Shown here in pieces: positions 45,876-54,980 of a stretch of 64,000 nt of DNA; within the stretch, counting starts at the first letter, position 1, and each line of letters starts with the position of its first letter. The notes beneath the pieces are model-generated. The model searched no databases. It was not told the DNA's origin and worked only from the letters and a program-made list of their open reading frames with translations. The DNA comes from Anaerolineales bacterium UBA6055 (GTDB lineage: Bacteria; Chloroflexota; Anaerolineae; Aggregatilineales; Phototrophicaceae). A program made the position numbers and the translations under genes. The stretch is from the NCBI GenBank assembly GCA_002428985.1, contig DIYL01000015.1, forward strand, positions 62,001 through 126,000. Reading direction: 5' to 3'.

Positions 45876-46751
45876 TCATCGCATCTTAGATTTCATAAAC
45901 TTTGCCAATATTCGCCATCGAAAAAGCCACAAATAATATTGGTGACGATGCCATGTGCGTGGCTCATACGTATATCCATATTTTTCAGCTATAGAGAGCA
46001 ACTCAGGACTAGGCGACCATGTGGCAATCGCAGGCTCACATGAGGCAAAATAACGTCCCAGAGATACAGGTTTAAAGTGTGCATAACTTTCTGGCACATT
46101 ATTTAACCCACAGTACTCTAACAAATGCCGAATATATTTTTGTGGCTCAGATGATGTCTGCTCATACAAGTACAACGGTACATTATGCTCGCCATAATAC
46201 ACCTGCAAAGCCTCAAAACGTTGATAGGCTTCCCACCAATTTGTATCACGATAAGTTGGCGTACCTATTGGGAATATATCATGCCATAATTCATATTGGC
46301 TTGTGATCGTATCCCAAGGCGAACGCATCACTCCAAACAAACGCACATCACGCCCCGAATCTTTATAGGCTTTCAATAGTTCAATAGTCGCATCATCGTC
46401 TAAATACTGTGGCGATTTATCAAACACAATCGGCGCATACAGTCGCGCGATCTCATCCCATAATGCAAATATAATGTCTTGTGTCACAATGTTCGGAACG
46501 CTAATTTCCGGTGCGATAACCTCTACCCGTTGCACAAATCGATCATAGGCGGATATTCCTTGCACAGTCATCTGGCTGGGGTCTTGTAACACAGCAGCTG
46601 CATAATTCCAGTAATTCGGTTCAAAGTTTCTGATCTGTTGATTGGGATGAGCAATTTGTGTTTGGGGATGTTTTGCAAAGACGCGGTGAATAGCAGTTGT
46701 ACCTGATCGCTTCACACCCAGACAAACAATGGTTCTCAAATCTTGCGCCAT
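45876..46751 (-). CDS. Sulfotransferase family protein
   Basis: A 291-residue PAPS-dependent sulfotransferase-fold protein. The 5'-phosphosulfate loop is at the N-terminus (IVCLGVKRSGTTAIHRVF), and the 3'-phosphate binding part includes MRSPWDTITSQY with the conserved Arg-Ser. A C-terminal basic helix ends RWRILAKFMKSKMR. The acceptor is unknown; bacterial relatives act on lipids or cell-surface glycans. No sulfate-activation genes are nearby. It is divergent from the SHOCT-type gene, with 201 bases between them. Confidence 0.85.
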   Translation of the reverse strand: MAQDLRTIVCLGVKRSGTTAIHRVFAKHPQTQIAHPNQQIRNFEPNYWNYAAAVLQDPSQMTVQGISAYDRFVQRVEVIAPEISVPNIVTQDIIFALWDEIARLYAPIVFDKSPQYLDDDATIELLKAYKDSGRDVRLFGVMRSPWDTITSQYELWHDIFPIGTPTYRDTNWWEAYQRFEALQVYYGEHNVPLYLYEQTSSEPQKYIRHLLEYCGLNNVPESYAHFKPVSLGRYFASCEPAIATWSPSPELLSIAEKYGYTYEPRTWHRHQYYLWLFRWRILAKFMKSKMR

Positions 46752-46952
46752 ATAATATGATTCTCACCTATCATGCTTTAACTAGGTAAACTAGTTTAAC
46801 GCAGACGTTGTGATAGTCCATATCCTATTTACAAAATCTCACAAAGTACCTACATTTGTGTATATTCTGCAAACGAAGCATGATTATTTCGTGTGCTTTG
46901 TTCATGTTTTATTCTGCTATATCTGCAACAATTACGTCTGAGGTGATAGATT
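46752..46952. promoter_or_regulatory. Divergent intergenic region with a short inverted repeat
   Basis: This gap separates the sulfotransferase gene and the SHOCT/ATP-grasp operon. It contains AACTAG-GTAAA-CTAGTT at 46780-46796, a perfect 6-bp inverted repeat with a 5-base spacer close to the sulfotransferase start. It could be an operator. I see no clear promoter consensus and no RNA gene. Confidence 0.3.
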
Positions 46953-47483
46953 TTGAGCATAGATTACACAAAAATCGCGCAAAAACATAATATCAGTTTA
47001 TCTGCAGTACAACATTTAGCAAATGCAATAGCCCTTGGCAATGGTATACAAGCACAGTTTAATCATCCAGAATTAGGTGGCATGGGACAATGGATGCCAA
47101 CTATGATGATGATTGGTGATGCTTTTAATTATACACTCAAAGCAAAAGTTGATGTGTTGTGCCATGAATTAGCAACTGCTTACCATAATGGTGATCTAGA
47201 ATCTACCAAGCCACCTACAACAATGAATAACGCAACATGGTGGTCAAATAATGATACAAAACCAACATTTAGTGGCACACAAAACAATATCCGTTATGCA
47301 TATTTCAAATCACAAAATCAATTACGAATTCACCATGACGGATTTGAGACAACATACAATACAAGACCATATATATTAACAGGTGTTTCTCAACAACAAG
47401 ATAATGATATACAGTCTATTGCATTTCACACGCAGGATGGCAAACACTTAACAATTAAAGATTTTGAACCGATAAATAGCTAA
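46953..47483 (+). CDS. SHOCT-like domain protein of unknown function
   Basis: A 176-residue protein starting at TTG with AGGTGATAG before it; there is no in-frame ATG until far inside. The N-terminal 70 residues (HNISLSAVQHLANAIALGNG, AQFNHPELGGMGQWMPTMMM, DAFNYTLKAKVDVLCHELA) match a widespread uncharacterised bacterial family that includes SHOCT-type helical segments. The C-terminal half is polar and beta-rich (NIRYAYFKSQNQLRIHHDG, TRPYILTGVSQQ). It precedes the ATP-grasp gene by 17 bases and so probably belongs to that operon. Confidence 0.65.
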   Translation: MSIDYTKIAQKHNISLSAVQHLANAIALGNGIQAQFNHPELGGMGQWMPTMMMIGDAFNYTLKAKVDVLCHELATAYHNGDLESTKPPTTMNNATWWSNNDTKPTFSGTQNNIRYAYFKSQNQLRIHHDGFETTYNTRPYILTGVSQQQDNDIQSIAFHTQDGKHLTIKDFEPINS

Positions 47484-47500
47484 TTTTTTCAGGACACCTT

Positions 47501-48958
47501 ATGACCGTAAGCCCATTAGCAACCCTTGTACAAGATTATGCTTTTCACGACACTGCATATGATGAGACATTTTCTGCGCCCAATACAGCACGTCCAGCAT
47601 ATCAGGAATTAATCGACAAGTTATTAGAGTTATCATCAGATGAACTTAAGTTTCGCCAGCAAGCATCTGATGCGACCTTCCTCAATGATGGCATCACATT
47701 TACGGTCTATAACGATAATAAGGGTACTGAACGTACTTTTCCATTTGACATACTACCACGTATTATCACAGCAGATGAATGGGACACAATTAATCGTGGT
47801 CTAGAACAACGCATTCGTGCAATTAACCTATTTTTACACGATATTTATCATGAAGGGCGCATTTTTGAAGATGAAATCATTCCCTATGACATAATCGCCA
47901 GTGCTAAACATTATCGACGCGAAATGAAGGGTGTATCTGTTCCACATAAGGTCTATGTTTCGATCTGTGGGTCTGATTTGGTCAGGTTAAAGGATGGTAG
48001 TTTTGCGGTATTAGAAGATAATCTGCGTGTACCGAGTGGCGTATCGTATATGCTAGCTAACCGGCAAATCACAAAAAATGTATTCCCCCGATTGTTTGCG
48101 AATTATGGTGTTCGTCCAATCGACCAATATGGTCAGGCATTACTGAGTACACTACAATCTCTATCACCTCATCACGAAGACCCGACAATCGTTCTACTTA
48201 GCCCCGGTGTTTATAACTCTGCATATTATGAACACACGTATTTAGCTCGTCAAATGGGTATTAAACTCGTTGAAGGGCGTGATTTACTCGTCCATGATAA
48301 TGTTGTCTATATGCGGACCACCAGTGGTCTACAGCGGGTTGATGTAATTTACAGACGCATTGATGATGATTTTCTAGATGCCCTAACATTCCGACCTGAC
48401 TCACAATTAGGGGTAAATGGATTATTCAATGCGTATCGTGCAGGTAATGTTGTCCTAGCTAATGCTGTTGGCACAGGGGTCGCCGACGATAAAGCCGTTT
48501 ATGCTTATATCCCCAAAATCATCAAATACTATCTTGACGAAGATCCCATCATCCAAAATGTTGAAACTTACCTCTTACATGATGAGAAACAACGCCAGCA
48601 TGTGATAGAAAATATTGACAAGTTAGTTGTCAAAGCAGTTGGTGAAGCCGGTGGCTACGGCATGCTGATTGGACCACACAGCACAAAAGCCGAGCAAGAA
48701 GATTTTATCCGAGCAATCAATGCTCACCCTCGTAATTATATCGCTCAACCCACCCTATCACTCTCTACTGCACCTTGTTTTATTGATGAAAATATTGAGG
48801 GTAGGCATATTGATCTGCGACCATTTATTTTATGCGGGCGCGATAAATGCACTATTGTGCCGGGCGGTTTAACACGAGTTGCATTGAAGCGTGGATCATT
48901 AGTTGTTAATTCATCGCAAGGTGGCGGTAGTAAAGATACATGGGTGTTATATGAATGA
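47501..48958 (+). CDS. Circularly permuted ATP-grasp protein (peptide-ligase-like)
   Basis: A 485-residue protein of the circularly permuted ATP-grasp family (DUF404/DUF407). It shows the family blocks GLEQRIRAINLFLHDIYHEG, LKDGSFAVLEDNLRVPSG, YYEHTYLARQMG, YRRIDDDFLDALTFRPDS, and the ATP-binding LDEDPIIQNVETYLL with KAVGEAGGYGMLIGP. These enzymes are predicted to form amide bonds on peptides or glutamate tags. It overlaps the alpha-E gene by 8 bases and is followed by a transglutaminase-like protease, the conserved three-gene set seen in many bacteria. The substrate is not known. Confidence 0.93.
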   Translation: MTVSPLATLVQDYAFHDTAYDETFSAPNTARPAYQELIDKLLELSSDELKFRQQASDATFLNDGITFTVYNDNKGTERTFPFDILPRIITADEWDTINRGLEQRIRAINLFLHDIYHEGRIFEDEIIPYDIIASAKHYRREMKGVSVPHKVYVSICGSDLVRLKDGSFAVLEDNLRVPSGVSYMLANRQITKNVFPRLFANYGVRPIDQYGQALLSTLQSLSPHHEDPTIVLLSPGVYNSAYYEHTYLARQMGIKLVEGRDLLVHDNVVYMRTTSGLQRVDVIYRRIDDDFLDALTFRPDSQLGVNGLFNAYRAGNVVLANAVGTGVADDKAVYAYIPKIIKYYLDEDPIIQNVETYLLHDEKQRQHVIENIDKLVVKAVGEAGGYGMLIGPHSTKAEQEDFIRAINAHPRNYIAQPTLSLSTAPCFIDENIEGRHIDLRPFILCGRDKCTIVPGGLTRVALKRGSLVVNSSQGGGSKDTWVLYE

Positions 48959-49919
48959 GTCACAAGCAATGTTATCACGGGTCGCCGATAGTCTCTATTG
49001 GATGAGCCGTTATCTAGAGCGGTCAGAAAACACATCACGTTTAATTGATGTACATATTAATTCAATGTTGGACATGAACCTTGAAATTGTGGAGACACAG
49101 CGTTTAACACGACTAGAAGAAATTTTGACGATGGGTACAGATATCGACATTCCGATTAACGATAACCTGTTACATGTACTCACATTTGATCAAACACAAC
49201 AAATTTCTATTGTCTCGACAATTATCAGCGCACGTGAAAATGCTCGTCAAATTCGCGAACAAATAAGTTCCGAGATGTGGACACAAATCAACAAGCTCTA
49301 TTTACTAGTCAATGGTTTGGATAGTAATAACGTCGGTGAAAATAACCTACATGAATTCTATTTACATGTGAGAGATGGATCACATTTATTTCAAGGTATT
49401 ACCGATGCAACCATGAACCACAATCAGGGCTGGCATTTCATCCAGATTGGGCGTTATATTGAACGGAGTCTGAGCTTACTCCAATTGTTAGATGTGCACT
49501 TTCGTGATGCCATGCTCGAAACTGAGAAAGATATACAACCCAACACGTACTTTGAAATGGTGACTATTCTTAAATCAGTCAGCGCATTCGAAGCCTACTG
49601 TAAGGTATACAACCCGAATTTACAGTCCTTATGGATTGTGGAATTCCTTTTGTTCAACGTGGAATTCCCTAGATCATTGCGCTTCTGTGTCGAGATGATT
49701 CAAAATTCGTTACAAGCTCTCGCTGATGCAACCGGACAGAGTAAAAACACCAAGCTCTATCGCATGTCCGGACGGTTACAATCCAACCTGAGCTATGACG
49801 AAATCCAAGATATTGAAGATTTAAGTGAGTATCTAAAAAGCATTAGGCAACAAATCTATCAGATTCATGGTATGCTGTATGATACATTTATCACCTATCC
49901 GATTGAATCGGCTCTGTAA
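48951..49919 (+). CDS. Alpha-E domain protein
   Basis: A 322-residue all-helical protein of the alpha-E (DUF403) family. It begins MLSRVADSLYWMSRYLERSEN and contains the family acidic patches TISARENARQIREQIS, WHFIQIGRYIERS and FPRSLRFCVE. The family is named after conserved Glu residues and always accompanies the permuted ATP-grasp enzyme; its role is unknown but is presumed to be in the same peptide-modification pathway. The ATG at 48951 overlaps the preceding gene. A transglutaminase gene follows eight bases later. Confidence 0.92.
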   Translation: MNESQAMLSRVADSLYWMSRYLERSENTSRLIDVHINSMLDMNLEIVETQRLTRLEEILTMGTDIDIPINDNLLHVLTFDQTQQISIVSTIISARENARQIREQISSEMWTQINKLYLLVNGLDSNNVGENNLHEFYLHVRDGSHLFQGITDATMNHNQGWHFIQIGRYIERSLSLLQLLDVHFRDAMLETEKDIQPNTYFEMVTILKSVSAFEAYCKVYNPNLQSLWIVEFLLFNVEFPRSLRFCVEMIQNSLQALADATGQSKNTKLYRMSGRLQSNLSYDEIQDIEDLSEYLKSIRQQIYQIHGMLYDTFITYPIESAL

Positions 49920-49927
49920 GGTAAATT

Positions 49928-50866
49928 ATGTATTACGCCATCACTCACCTCACCATCTATAAATATAGTGATCCCATCAACGACAGTGTGATGGAACTAC
50001 GGATGCAACCCCGTAGTGATGAGACACAACGCTGTCCACGCTTTGATTTACACATCAGCCCATCAACGAAAGTCTTCAATCATCGAGACTATCTTGGCAA
50101 TAGCATCCACACATTTGATATTCCTGCTCCACATACCAAATTAGCCATCAAAGCGGAAGCGGTTGTTGAGGTCAAAGACAAACTCAATTTACCCAATGCA
50201 CTACCGATGTCTTCATGGGATACAATTGATACAGAAGCCAAGCACCACAACATGTACGACATGTTGTTACCCGGCAAATTTGCGCACCCAACTGACCTGC
50301 TACAAGACTTTGCTGATGAAATTAATTGGAAACGGCGAACTGACCCACTTAACCTATTGCGTGAACTCAATTCGACTATCTACCAAAAATTTGATTATGT
50401 GCAGAATGTGACCCGTGTCGATTCGCCCATCGACGATGCATTAAGTGCACGACGAGGTGTTTGTCAGGATTTTAGTCATATTATGCTAGCATTAGTCCGC
50501 CAAGTCGGTATCCCAGCACGCTACGTCAGCGGATACCTCTATCATCAGAGAGATCATGATCGTTCCGATGTTGATGCATCGCATGCGTGGGTTGAAGCAT
50601 GGCTACCAGATCTCGGTTGGATCGGATTTGACCCAACCAATGATTTAATTGTGTCGGATCGTCATATTCGTGTGAGTATTGCAAATGATTTTGCGGCTGC
50701 CTCACCATCTCGTGGTGTATTCAAAGGTGCTGCTGAAACAGAACTTGATGTACGTGTAAAGGTCGAAAAACTTGATGAACTCCCATTTGAGGAAGAAGAA
50801 CTCGCACCGGAGATTGTCTTACCACATTATCAATATTATCAAGATCAACAGGCACAACAGCAGTAA
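49928..50866 (+). CDS. Transglutaminase-like cysteine protease
   Basis: A 312-residue protein with an N-terminal bacterial transglutaminase-like domain (YYAITHLTIYKYSDPINDSV ... LRMQPRSD) and the catalytic core. The core has the Cys in RRGVCQDFSHIML, the His in SHAWVEAWLPDLGW and the Asp in GFDPTND. It is expected to hydrolyse or exchange amide bonds made by the ATP-grasp partner. There is an acidic C-terminal extension (LPFEEEELAPE) and a Gln-rich end. It is the last gene of the operon and converges with the GTPase-like gene after one base. Confidence 0.93.
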   Translation: MYYAITHLTIYKYSDPINDSVMELRMQPRSDETQRCPRFDLHISPSTKVFNHRDYLGNSIHTFDIPAPHTKLAIKAEAVVEVKDKLNLPNALPMSSWDTIDTEAKHHNMYDMLLPGKFAHPTDLLQDFADEINWKRRTDPLNLLRELNSTIYQKFDYVQNVTRVDSPIDDALSARRGVCQDFSHIMLALVRQVGIPARYVSGYLYHQRDHDRSDVDASHAWVEAWLPDLGWIGFDPTNDLIVSDRHIRVSIANDFAAASPSRGVFKGAAETELDVRVKVEKLDELPFEEEELAPEIVLPHYQYYQDQQAQQQ

Positions 50867-50867
50867 A

Positions 50868-51425
50868 TTAGACTTTTGACTCTATACAATCCAAAAAGCG
50901 TTGCTCTAACTCAGCGCCTAATTCAAACCTACGAATTATCGTCTTCCATACATTTTTGATACTGGCTTTGTCTTCGGGGTTGTAAGTTAGGGTATTCGCG
51001 TCGTTAAGAATATTGACTTTCGAATGCCATGATTTTGTAGAAGCATTCGCCCAAGTCACAATAGTATATGGCATCAGGTTTTGCACATATCTGACCGCAT
51101 CCATTGCATGCTTGACACTTTCAATATCATCTAATTGAATGAATATTATCACACCTACATTGAATTCACTTAGATCAGAAGCAGATGCTGTGCCAAAGCC
51201 ACTTTCGCAAAAATATTTGAGATGGAGAGGTTTTCCAAAAATAGTTTTGTTGTTCATTTCAATACGATTTATACCAATATGATGATATTTTAGCCAGAAT
51301 TCGTCAGATAAATCGTATTGTCCTGCAGGATACCATTTGTTAGCAGTTACATCACAGAATTCTTTGCAAAGATCAGGCTTATCACAGATTATCCAAATCA
51401 AAGCAGATTCAGCTTGAATAGACAT
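50868..51425 (-). CDS. GTPase-fold-like protein lacking nucleotide-binding motifs
   Basis: A 185-residue protein whose centre (KPLHLKYFCESGFGTASA ... NVGVIIFIQLDDIESVKHA ... LMPYTIVTWANAST) follows the strand order of MglA/Arf-type small GTPases. The P-loop GxxxxGKS is absent, DxxG is replaced by ESGFG, and NKxD is replaced by WANA. It is therefore either a degenerate GTPase scaffold or an unrelated Rossmann-like protein. It starts two bases after the alpha-CTD-like gene, implying a coupled pair. A decayed second copy lies at 61359-61539, beyond the TIR/NACHT island. Confidence 0.6.
   Translation of the reverse strand: MSIQAESALIWIICDKPDLCKEFCDVTANKWYPAGQYDLSDEFWLKYHHIGINRIEMNNKTIFGKPLHLKYFCESGFGTASASDLSEFNVGVIIFIQLDDIESVKHAMDAVRYVQNLMPYTIVTWANASTKSWHSKVNILNDANTLTYNPEDKASIKNVWKTIIRRFELGAELEQRFLDCIESKV
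50884..50908. repeat. Direct repeat, left flank of the NACHT/TIR island
   Basis: A 25-base stretch is identical, in the same orientation, at 61375-61399; the similarity continues imperfectly on both sides. It encodes the EQRFLDC part of the GTPase-like protein's C-terminus, so it marks shared ancestry of two gene copies about 10.5 kb apart. Confidence 0.85.
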
Positions 51426-51427
51426 AG

Positions 51428-51721
51428 CTATTGCTCATCCCACTTAGCCAAGCGTTTTTCCATGTCTTCTCGCATCGGGCAATTATCAAAAGCGAGTAGA
51501 GATCGAAAGATGATAGGATAGCATGATGCACTCATACGAAATGAACCAGAAGTCATTGCGTCCAACACCCTACTAACCCAATCTAATATATCACCAATAT
51601 ATTCAATACCTGTGCGCTTCAGAGCATTATAGCATTCTACAGGCAAATCAAGCTTTTCAATCTTCCACTGCGCTTCTGGGAAATTCGGATATACATCAGC
51701 GGGATACTCGTGCATATTCAT
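51428..51721 (-). CDS. Stand-alone RNA polymerase alpha-CTD-like (HhH) small protein, copy 1
   Basis: A 97-residue protein. Residues 20-47 (KIEKLDLPVECYNALKRTGI, then EYIGDILD) closely follow the RNA-polymerase alpha C-terminal domain pattern (DLELTVRSANCLK..IHYIGDL). The later SASCYPIIFRSLL sits where the second helix-hairpin-helix of alpha-CTD lies. A clear paralogue is encoded at 61560-61841. There is no alpha N-terminal domain, so it could be a DNA- or activator-binding adaptor rather than a polymerase subunit. It is two bases upstream of the GTPase-like gene. The family resemblance is by eye only. Confidence 0.6.
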   Translation of the reverse strand: MNMHEYPADVYPNFPEAQWKIEKLDLPVECYNALKRTGIEYIGDILDWVSRVLDAMTSGSFRMSASCYPIIFRSLLAFDNCPMREDMEKRLAKWDEQ

Positions 51722-51778
51722 ACCTTTGAATCAATATAATCAAATTTTCACCCAATCTCAGACGATATGATTTGATAT

Positions 51779-52420
51779 TTAACCAGCGTCATCATTTATT
51801 ATTCTTGTTTCAACTTCAACAGATTGACCCGTCTTTACATCAAAAACATCAAATTGAATTTGAGGTAAAGTCAAGATGCCACAGGTTGACTTTAGATCTT
51901 CACGATTTCCACATAATGCACCAGGATTGAAAATCCACTTATTCTTATACTTAGTTTTCATAGGAATGTGAGTATGTCCGAGAATAACAACGTCACTTGT
52001 GGTTGCATCTTGGACTTGAGACAATAATTCTAATGATGCGTTCGGGAATACATGCTGTATATCACTCCATGGTGCACCATGTGCAAGAAGAACTTCCACA
52101 TCATGCCATGAAAATTCACAAGTTTGAGGTAATGAATTAAGATACTTCCACCGATACTCATTCATTTCGTGATCAATGTCACCACCATCATATGGCACAT
52201 GATCGATCTGATCCGTTAACCTGCCCCTATCATGATTTCCTCGGACAGACACAATCTGACTACTCCGCATGTAGTCAATAACAGCTTCATCATCCCACCC
52301 TCCGTCAACCAAATCACCTGCACATATAATTTGAGTAACATCATGAGACTCAAATAAATCCATTGCACACTTTAATGGTGCGAAATGAGCGTGAATATCA
52401 GAAATTACCCCTATCTTCAT
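51779..52420 (-). CDS. Metallophosphoesterase (calcineurin-like)
   Basis: A 213-residue binuclear metal phosphoesterase. All five blocks are present: ISDIHAH, CAGDLVDGG, VRGNHDRGR, LLAHG and ILGHTHIP. The size and motif order match the YfcE/MJ0936-type single-domain phosphodiesterases that act on cyclic nucleotides or small phosphodiesters. It is on the same strand as the NACHT gene, 91 bases downstream, so it may act with the conflict island, for example by removing a nucleotide signal, or may simply be adjacent. Confidence 0.92.
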   Translation of the reverse strand: MKIGVISDIHAHFAPLKCAMDLFESHDVTQIICAGDLVDGGWDDEAVIDYMRSSQIVSVRGNHDRGRLTDQIDHVPYDGGDIDHEMNEYRWKYLNSLPQTCEFSWHDVEVLLAHGAPWSDIQHVFPNASLELLSQVQDATTSDVVILGHTHIPMKTKYKNKWIFNPGALCGNREDLKSTCGILTLPQIQFDVFDVKTGQSVEVETRIINDDAG

Positions 52421-52511
52421 AAGCTGATAATGACCTTACTCTTAAGGATTACCCAACCACACAAAATATTTATACCACGCAACCACTTAACGTACTAATG
52501 ATAAAGTTATA

Positions 52512-54887
52512 CTAATCTAAATCCTCTTCTAGCTTAGCTAATACTACTATATTCTTAGCATTATCAGGGACATCCACCCGCTGATTATTCTTGATCGCTT
52601 TCAAACATTTGATGAGATGATCACGAATCCGATGTTGAACATTAATGCGTGGTTTAAGATAACTATCTGCCCATACTTCTGATGCAACACAAATACTATA
52701 AATCACACTATCTGACAACTCATCATCAATGTTTCTTGGCAATAGCTCATCAATAAGTTGCCACCGCATATCCTGCCCACCCATACCAGCTGCTAGTATT
52801 GACCCAGCAAATGTGGTCACGTTTCGCCAACGAGTTGTATCATGTTGAAGTAAAGCAACAATATTTTTAGGAAATGTCCAACCTTCGGTCGGTGTTTCAA
52901 GTTCATCCGGCATCGGGCATTCATCATAAAATTCAATCAACGCACACGCACACAGATATTCCTGAATGCTCAGATGTGGAAAACGATAATGCTTGCGGGT
53001 ATCTGAAACGAGGATTCCATTTCGTGTTGCAAGATATTCCAGTACATCTTCGATATTTGCTCCTAAACCATCATCAATATCCTGCTGTGCCTTAAGTTTT
53101 TCCAACAAATGTCCACGTCCAATTGTCGTGGGATAACGCTGATATGAGAGTTGTCGCGCCTGTAAATCAAACGCTAGCATCTTCAACGTAGCTCGCATCC
53201 GATCCAAATTAAGGTTGGCTAATTTTTCATGTAATTTGTCCGAATGCGATGGCGTATTCCAGCGATCAAGAAGCTCGACAGTTTGTGAATATAGTTCTGC
53301 ACGCTTGTTTGGTAAATTTTTATAATCTTCATGGATCAATGCCAACAGTGCTAGCATCAATGGATGTCGTGCTAGCGGAAGCAAAGACTTGTTATTATCA
53401 ATATTATCTTTAATATCTTGTGCCATATGCTGCACATGTTTCTTGGCTAGATTCCGTCCTCCAAACGTACTAGGGCGGGTCGTAGCTGCGAGTTGATACC
53501 AGCGATCAATATACATTGTCATTTGTGTACGTGTGTAAGGTGCAAGCTCAACAGATTTGAATCGCTCTGATAGTTGCCATTTCACCTTTTTGTGATAAGC
53601 ATAGGTTCGACAGGTAACAACAACGCGACAAGATGGAAAGCTATCTACCCATTTTTCGATCATGTTACGGATAATCACACGATCTTTTTCTGTATACACT
53701 TCATCCAATCCATCTAGTACTAGCACCGCGCTATATTGTTTTGTCTCAGTGCCAGCCAAGTATGTTTCAAGATGTGTACCGAAACTACCGACGTCCTCTA
53801 TGATGTGCGCCAACAAACGTTTTGCGCTAACCTCCTTAGCAGACTTTGGGAAGTTCTTAGAATTGCAAAAATCACGCAAATTCACAAAGATGGGGAGGAG
53901 CTCGCCATGTATCCATGCCGACCCCATGAGTTCCAAACCACTCACTTTATCGCGTTTCTCAGCTGCTTTATCACAAGCATATGAAAGTGCTGTAACGAGA
54001 AATTGAACTAGTGAGCTTTTACCCGAACCGGCTCCACCTGTGACTACCAACAGCGGACAACTTGCCAATGCCTCAAGTGCCGGCATCCGTTCTTCGTGTA
54101 ACTCGCGATTAATTGCGCGATACCATCGTGTATTAACCACATGATCTTTATCTTGCTCGACATCCATTGGATCATCAATCCAAACATCGATAGGCGTGTA
54201 AAGCTGATGTAATCGAGTCAAAATGTATTGCTGTGAACGCGGGTGTATGTTAGTCGCTGGCATATCCCAATCACTCCTAAGGCCACTCAAATAGGACGCC
54301 AGGGAAGCCTTAGAACCCTGATAAACATTGGTTATTATCTGTGCATCTTGTCCAGCAAAAATTATATTTTGACCAGCAGAAATCATACCCGCCTGCACAC
54401 GAACTGCTGATGGATATTGTTCCCGGCTTTTGACTGTGTTCAGCAAATCAGCTATAAAGGTCTTTCCGCTATCAGTATCCTGGCTAAAACCATATAAAGT
54501 TCCTGTCGCCATCAAAACCCAATCAAGCCCAGCACGTTCTTCTAGTGTTAATCCGTCTAATTTCAACTTTTTCGTGACAATATCTATAATTTGTAAGTCA
54601 TATTTTTTCTTTTTATAGATGACTTTAAATTTGTCGACCAGTGCTTTCGTGTGACGTAAAGACTGCAATAATTTTATAAAACGAGTGAACTGAGTTCCAT
54701 TTTCAGGAATAATTGGAGATAGTGAGACCATTACTAACTGCTGATACGGTGAATCTATGCCAGAGTCTTCTGCTTTGTGCTTAAGTGTTTTCCAGTTATT
54801 GACAATAAAACTATGCCATTCTTTTACAGAATTAATAACTACAGTATTACTAATTGAAGAATTTTTCGCCGCAGCTAGCTTACTCAT
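52512..54887 (-). CDS. NACHT-domain NTPase (bacterial NLR-like)
   Basis: A 791-residue STAND ATPase. The N-terminal ~160 residues are helical and unassigned. Residues 166-181 (AGMISAGQNIIFAGQD) resemble the motif of the 169-residue neighbour. Next comes the SYLSGLRSDW ... LHQLYTPIDVWI linker typical of bacterial NACHT proteins. Walker A is GGAGSGKSS (about 284-292), Walker B LVLDGLDE (389-396) and sensor VVVTCRTYA (422-430). The winged-helix region (RFPHLSIQEYLCACAL) follows. No long repeat sensor is obvious after it, so recognition may lie in the short C-terminus or in a partner. It is the last core gene of the island operon. Confidence 0.9.
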   Translation of the reverse strand: MSKLAAAKNSSISNTVVINSVKEWHSFIVNNWKTLKHKAEDSGIDSPYQQLVMVSLSPIIPENGTQFTRFIKLLQSLRHTKALVDKFKVIYKKKKYDLQIIDIVTKKLKLDGLTLEERAGLDWVLMATGTLYGFSQDTDSGKTFIADLLNTVKSREQYPSAVRVQAGMISAGQNIIFAGQDAQIITNVYQGSKASLASYLSGLRSDWDMPATNIHPRSQQYILTRLHQLYTPIDVWIDDPMDVEQDKDHVVNTRWYRAINRELHEERMPALEALASCPLLVVTGGAGSGKSSLVQFLVTALSYACDKAAEKRDKVSGLELMGSAWIHGELLPIFVNLRDFCNSKNFPKSAKEVSAKRLLAHIIEDVGSFGTHLETYLAGTETKQYSAVLVLDGLDEVYTEKDRVIIRNMIEKWVDSFPSCRVVVTCRTYAYHKKVKWQLSERFKSVELAPYTRTQMTMYIDRWYQLAATTRPSTFGGRNLAKKHVQHMAQDIKDNIDNNKSLLPLARHPLMLALLALIHEDYKNLPNKRAELYSQTVELLDRWNTPSHSDKLHEKLANLNLDRMRATLKMLAFDLQARQLSYQRYPTTIGRGHLLEKLKAQQDIDDGLGANIEDVLEYLATRNGILVSDTRKHYRFPHLSIQEYLCACALIEFYDECPMPDELETPTEGWTFPKNIVALLQHDTTRWRNVTTFAGSILAAGMGGQDMRWQLIDELLPRNIDDELSDSVIYSICVASEVWADSYLKPRINVQHRIRDHLIKCLKAIKNNQRVDVPDNAKNIVVLAKLEEDLD

Positions 54888-54980
54888 ATTGATTTTCTTT
54901 CATCAGCATTATTAGGATATTGAACATCAAGCAGATATGCCGTCTTTGGAAGCTACGATTTATAAGAATACAAGACTTTC

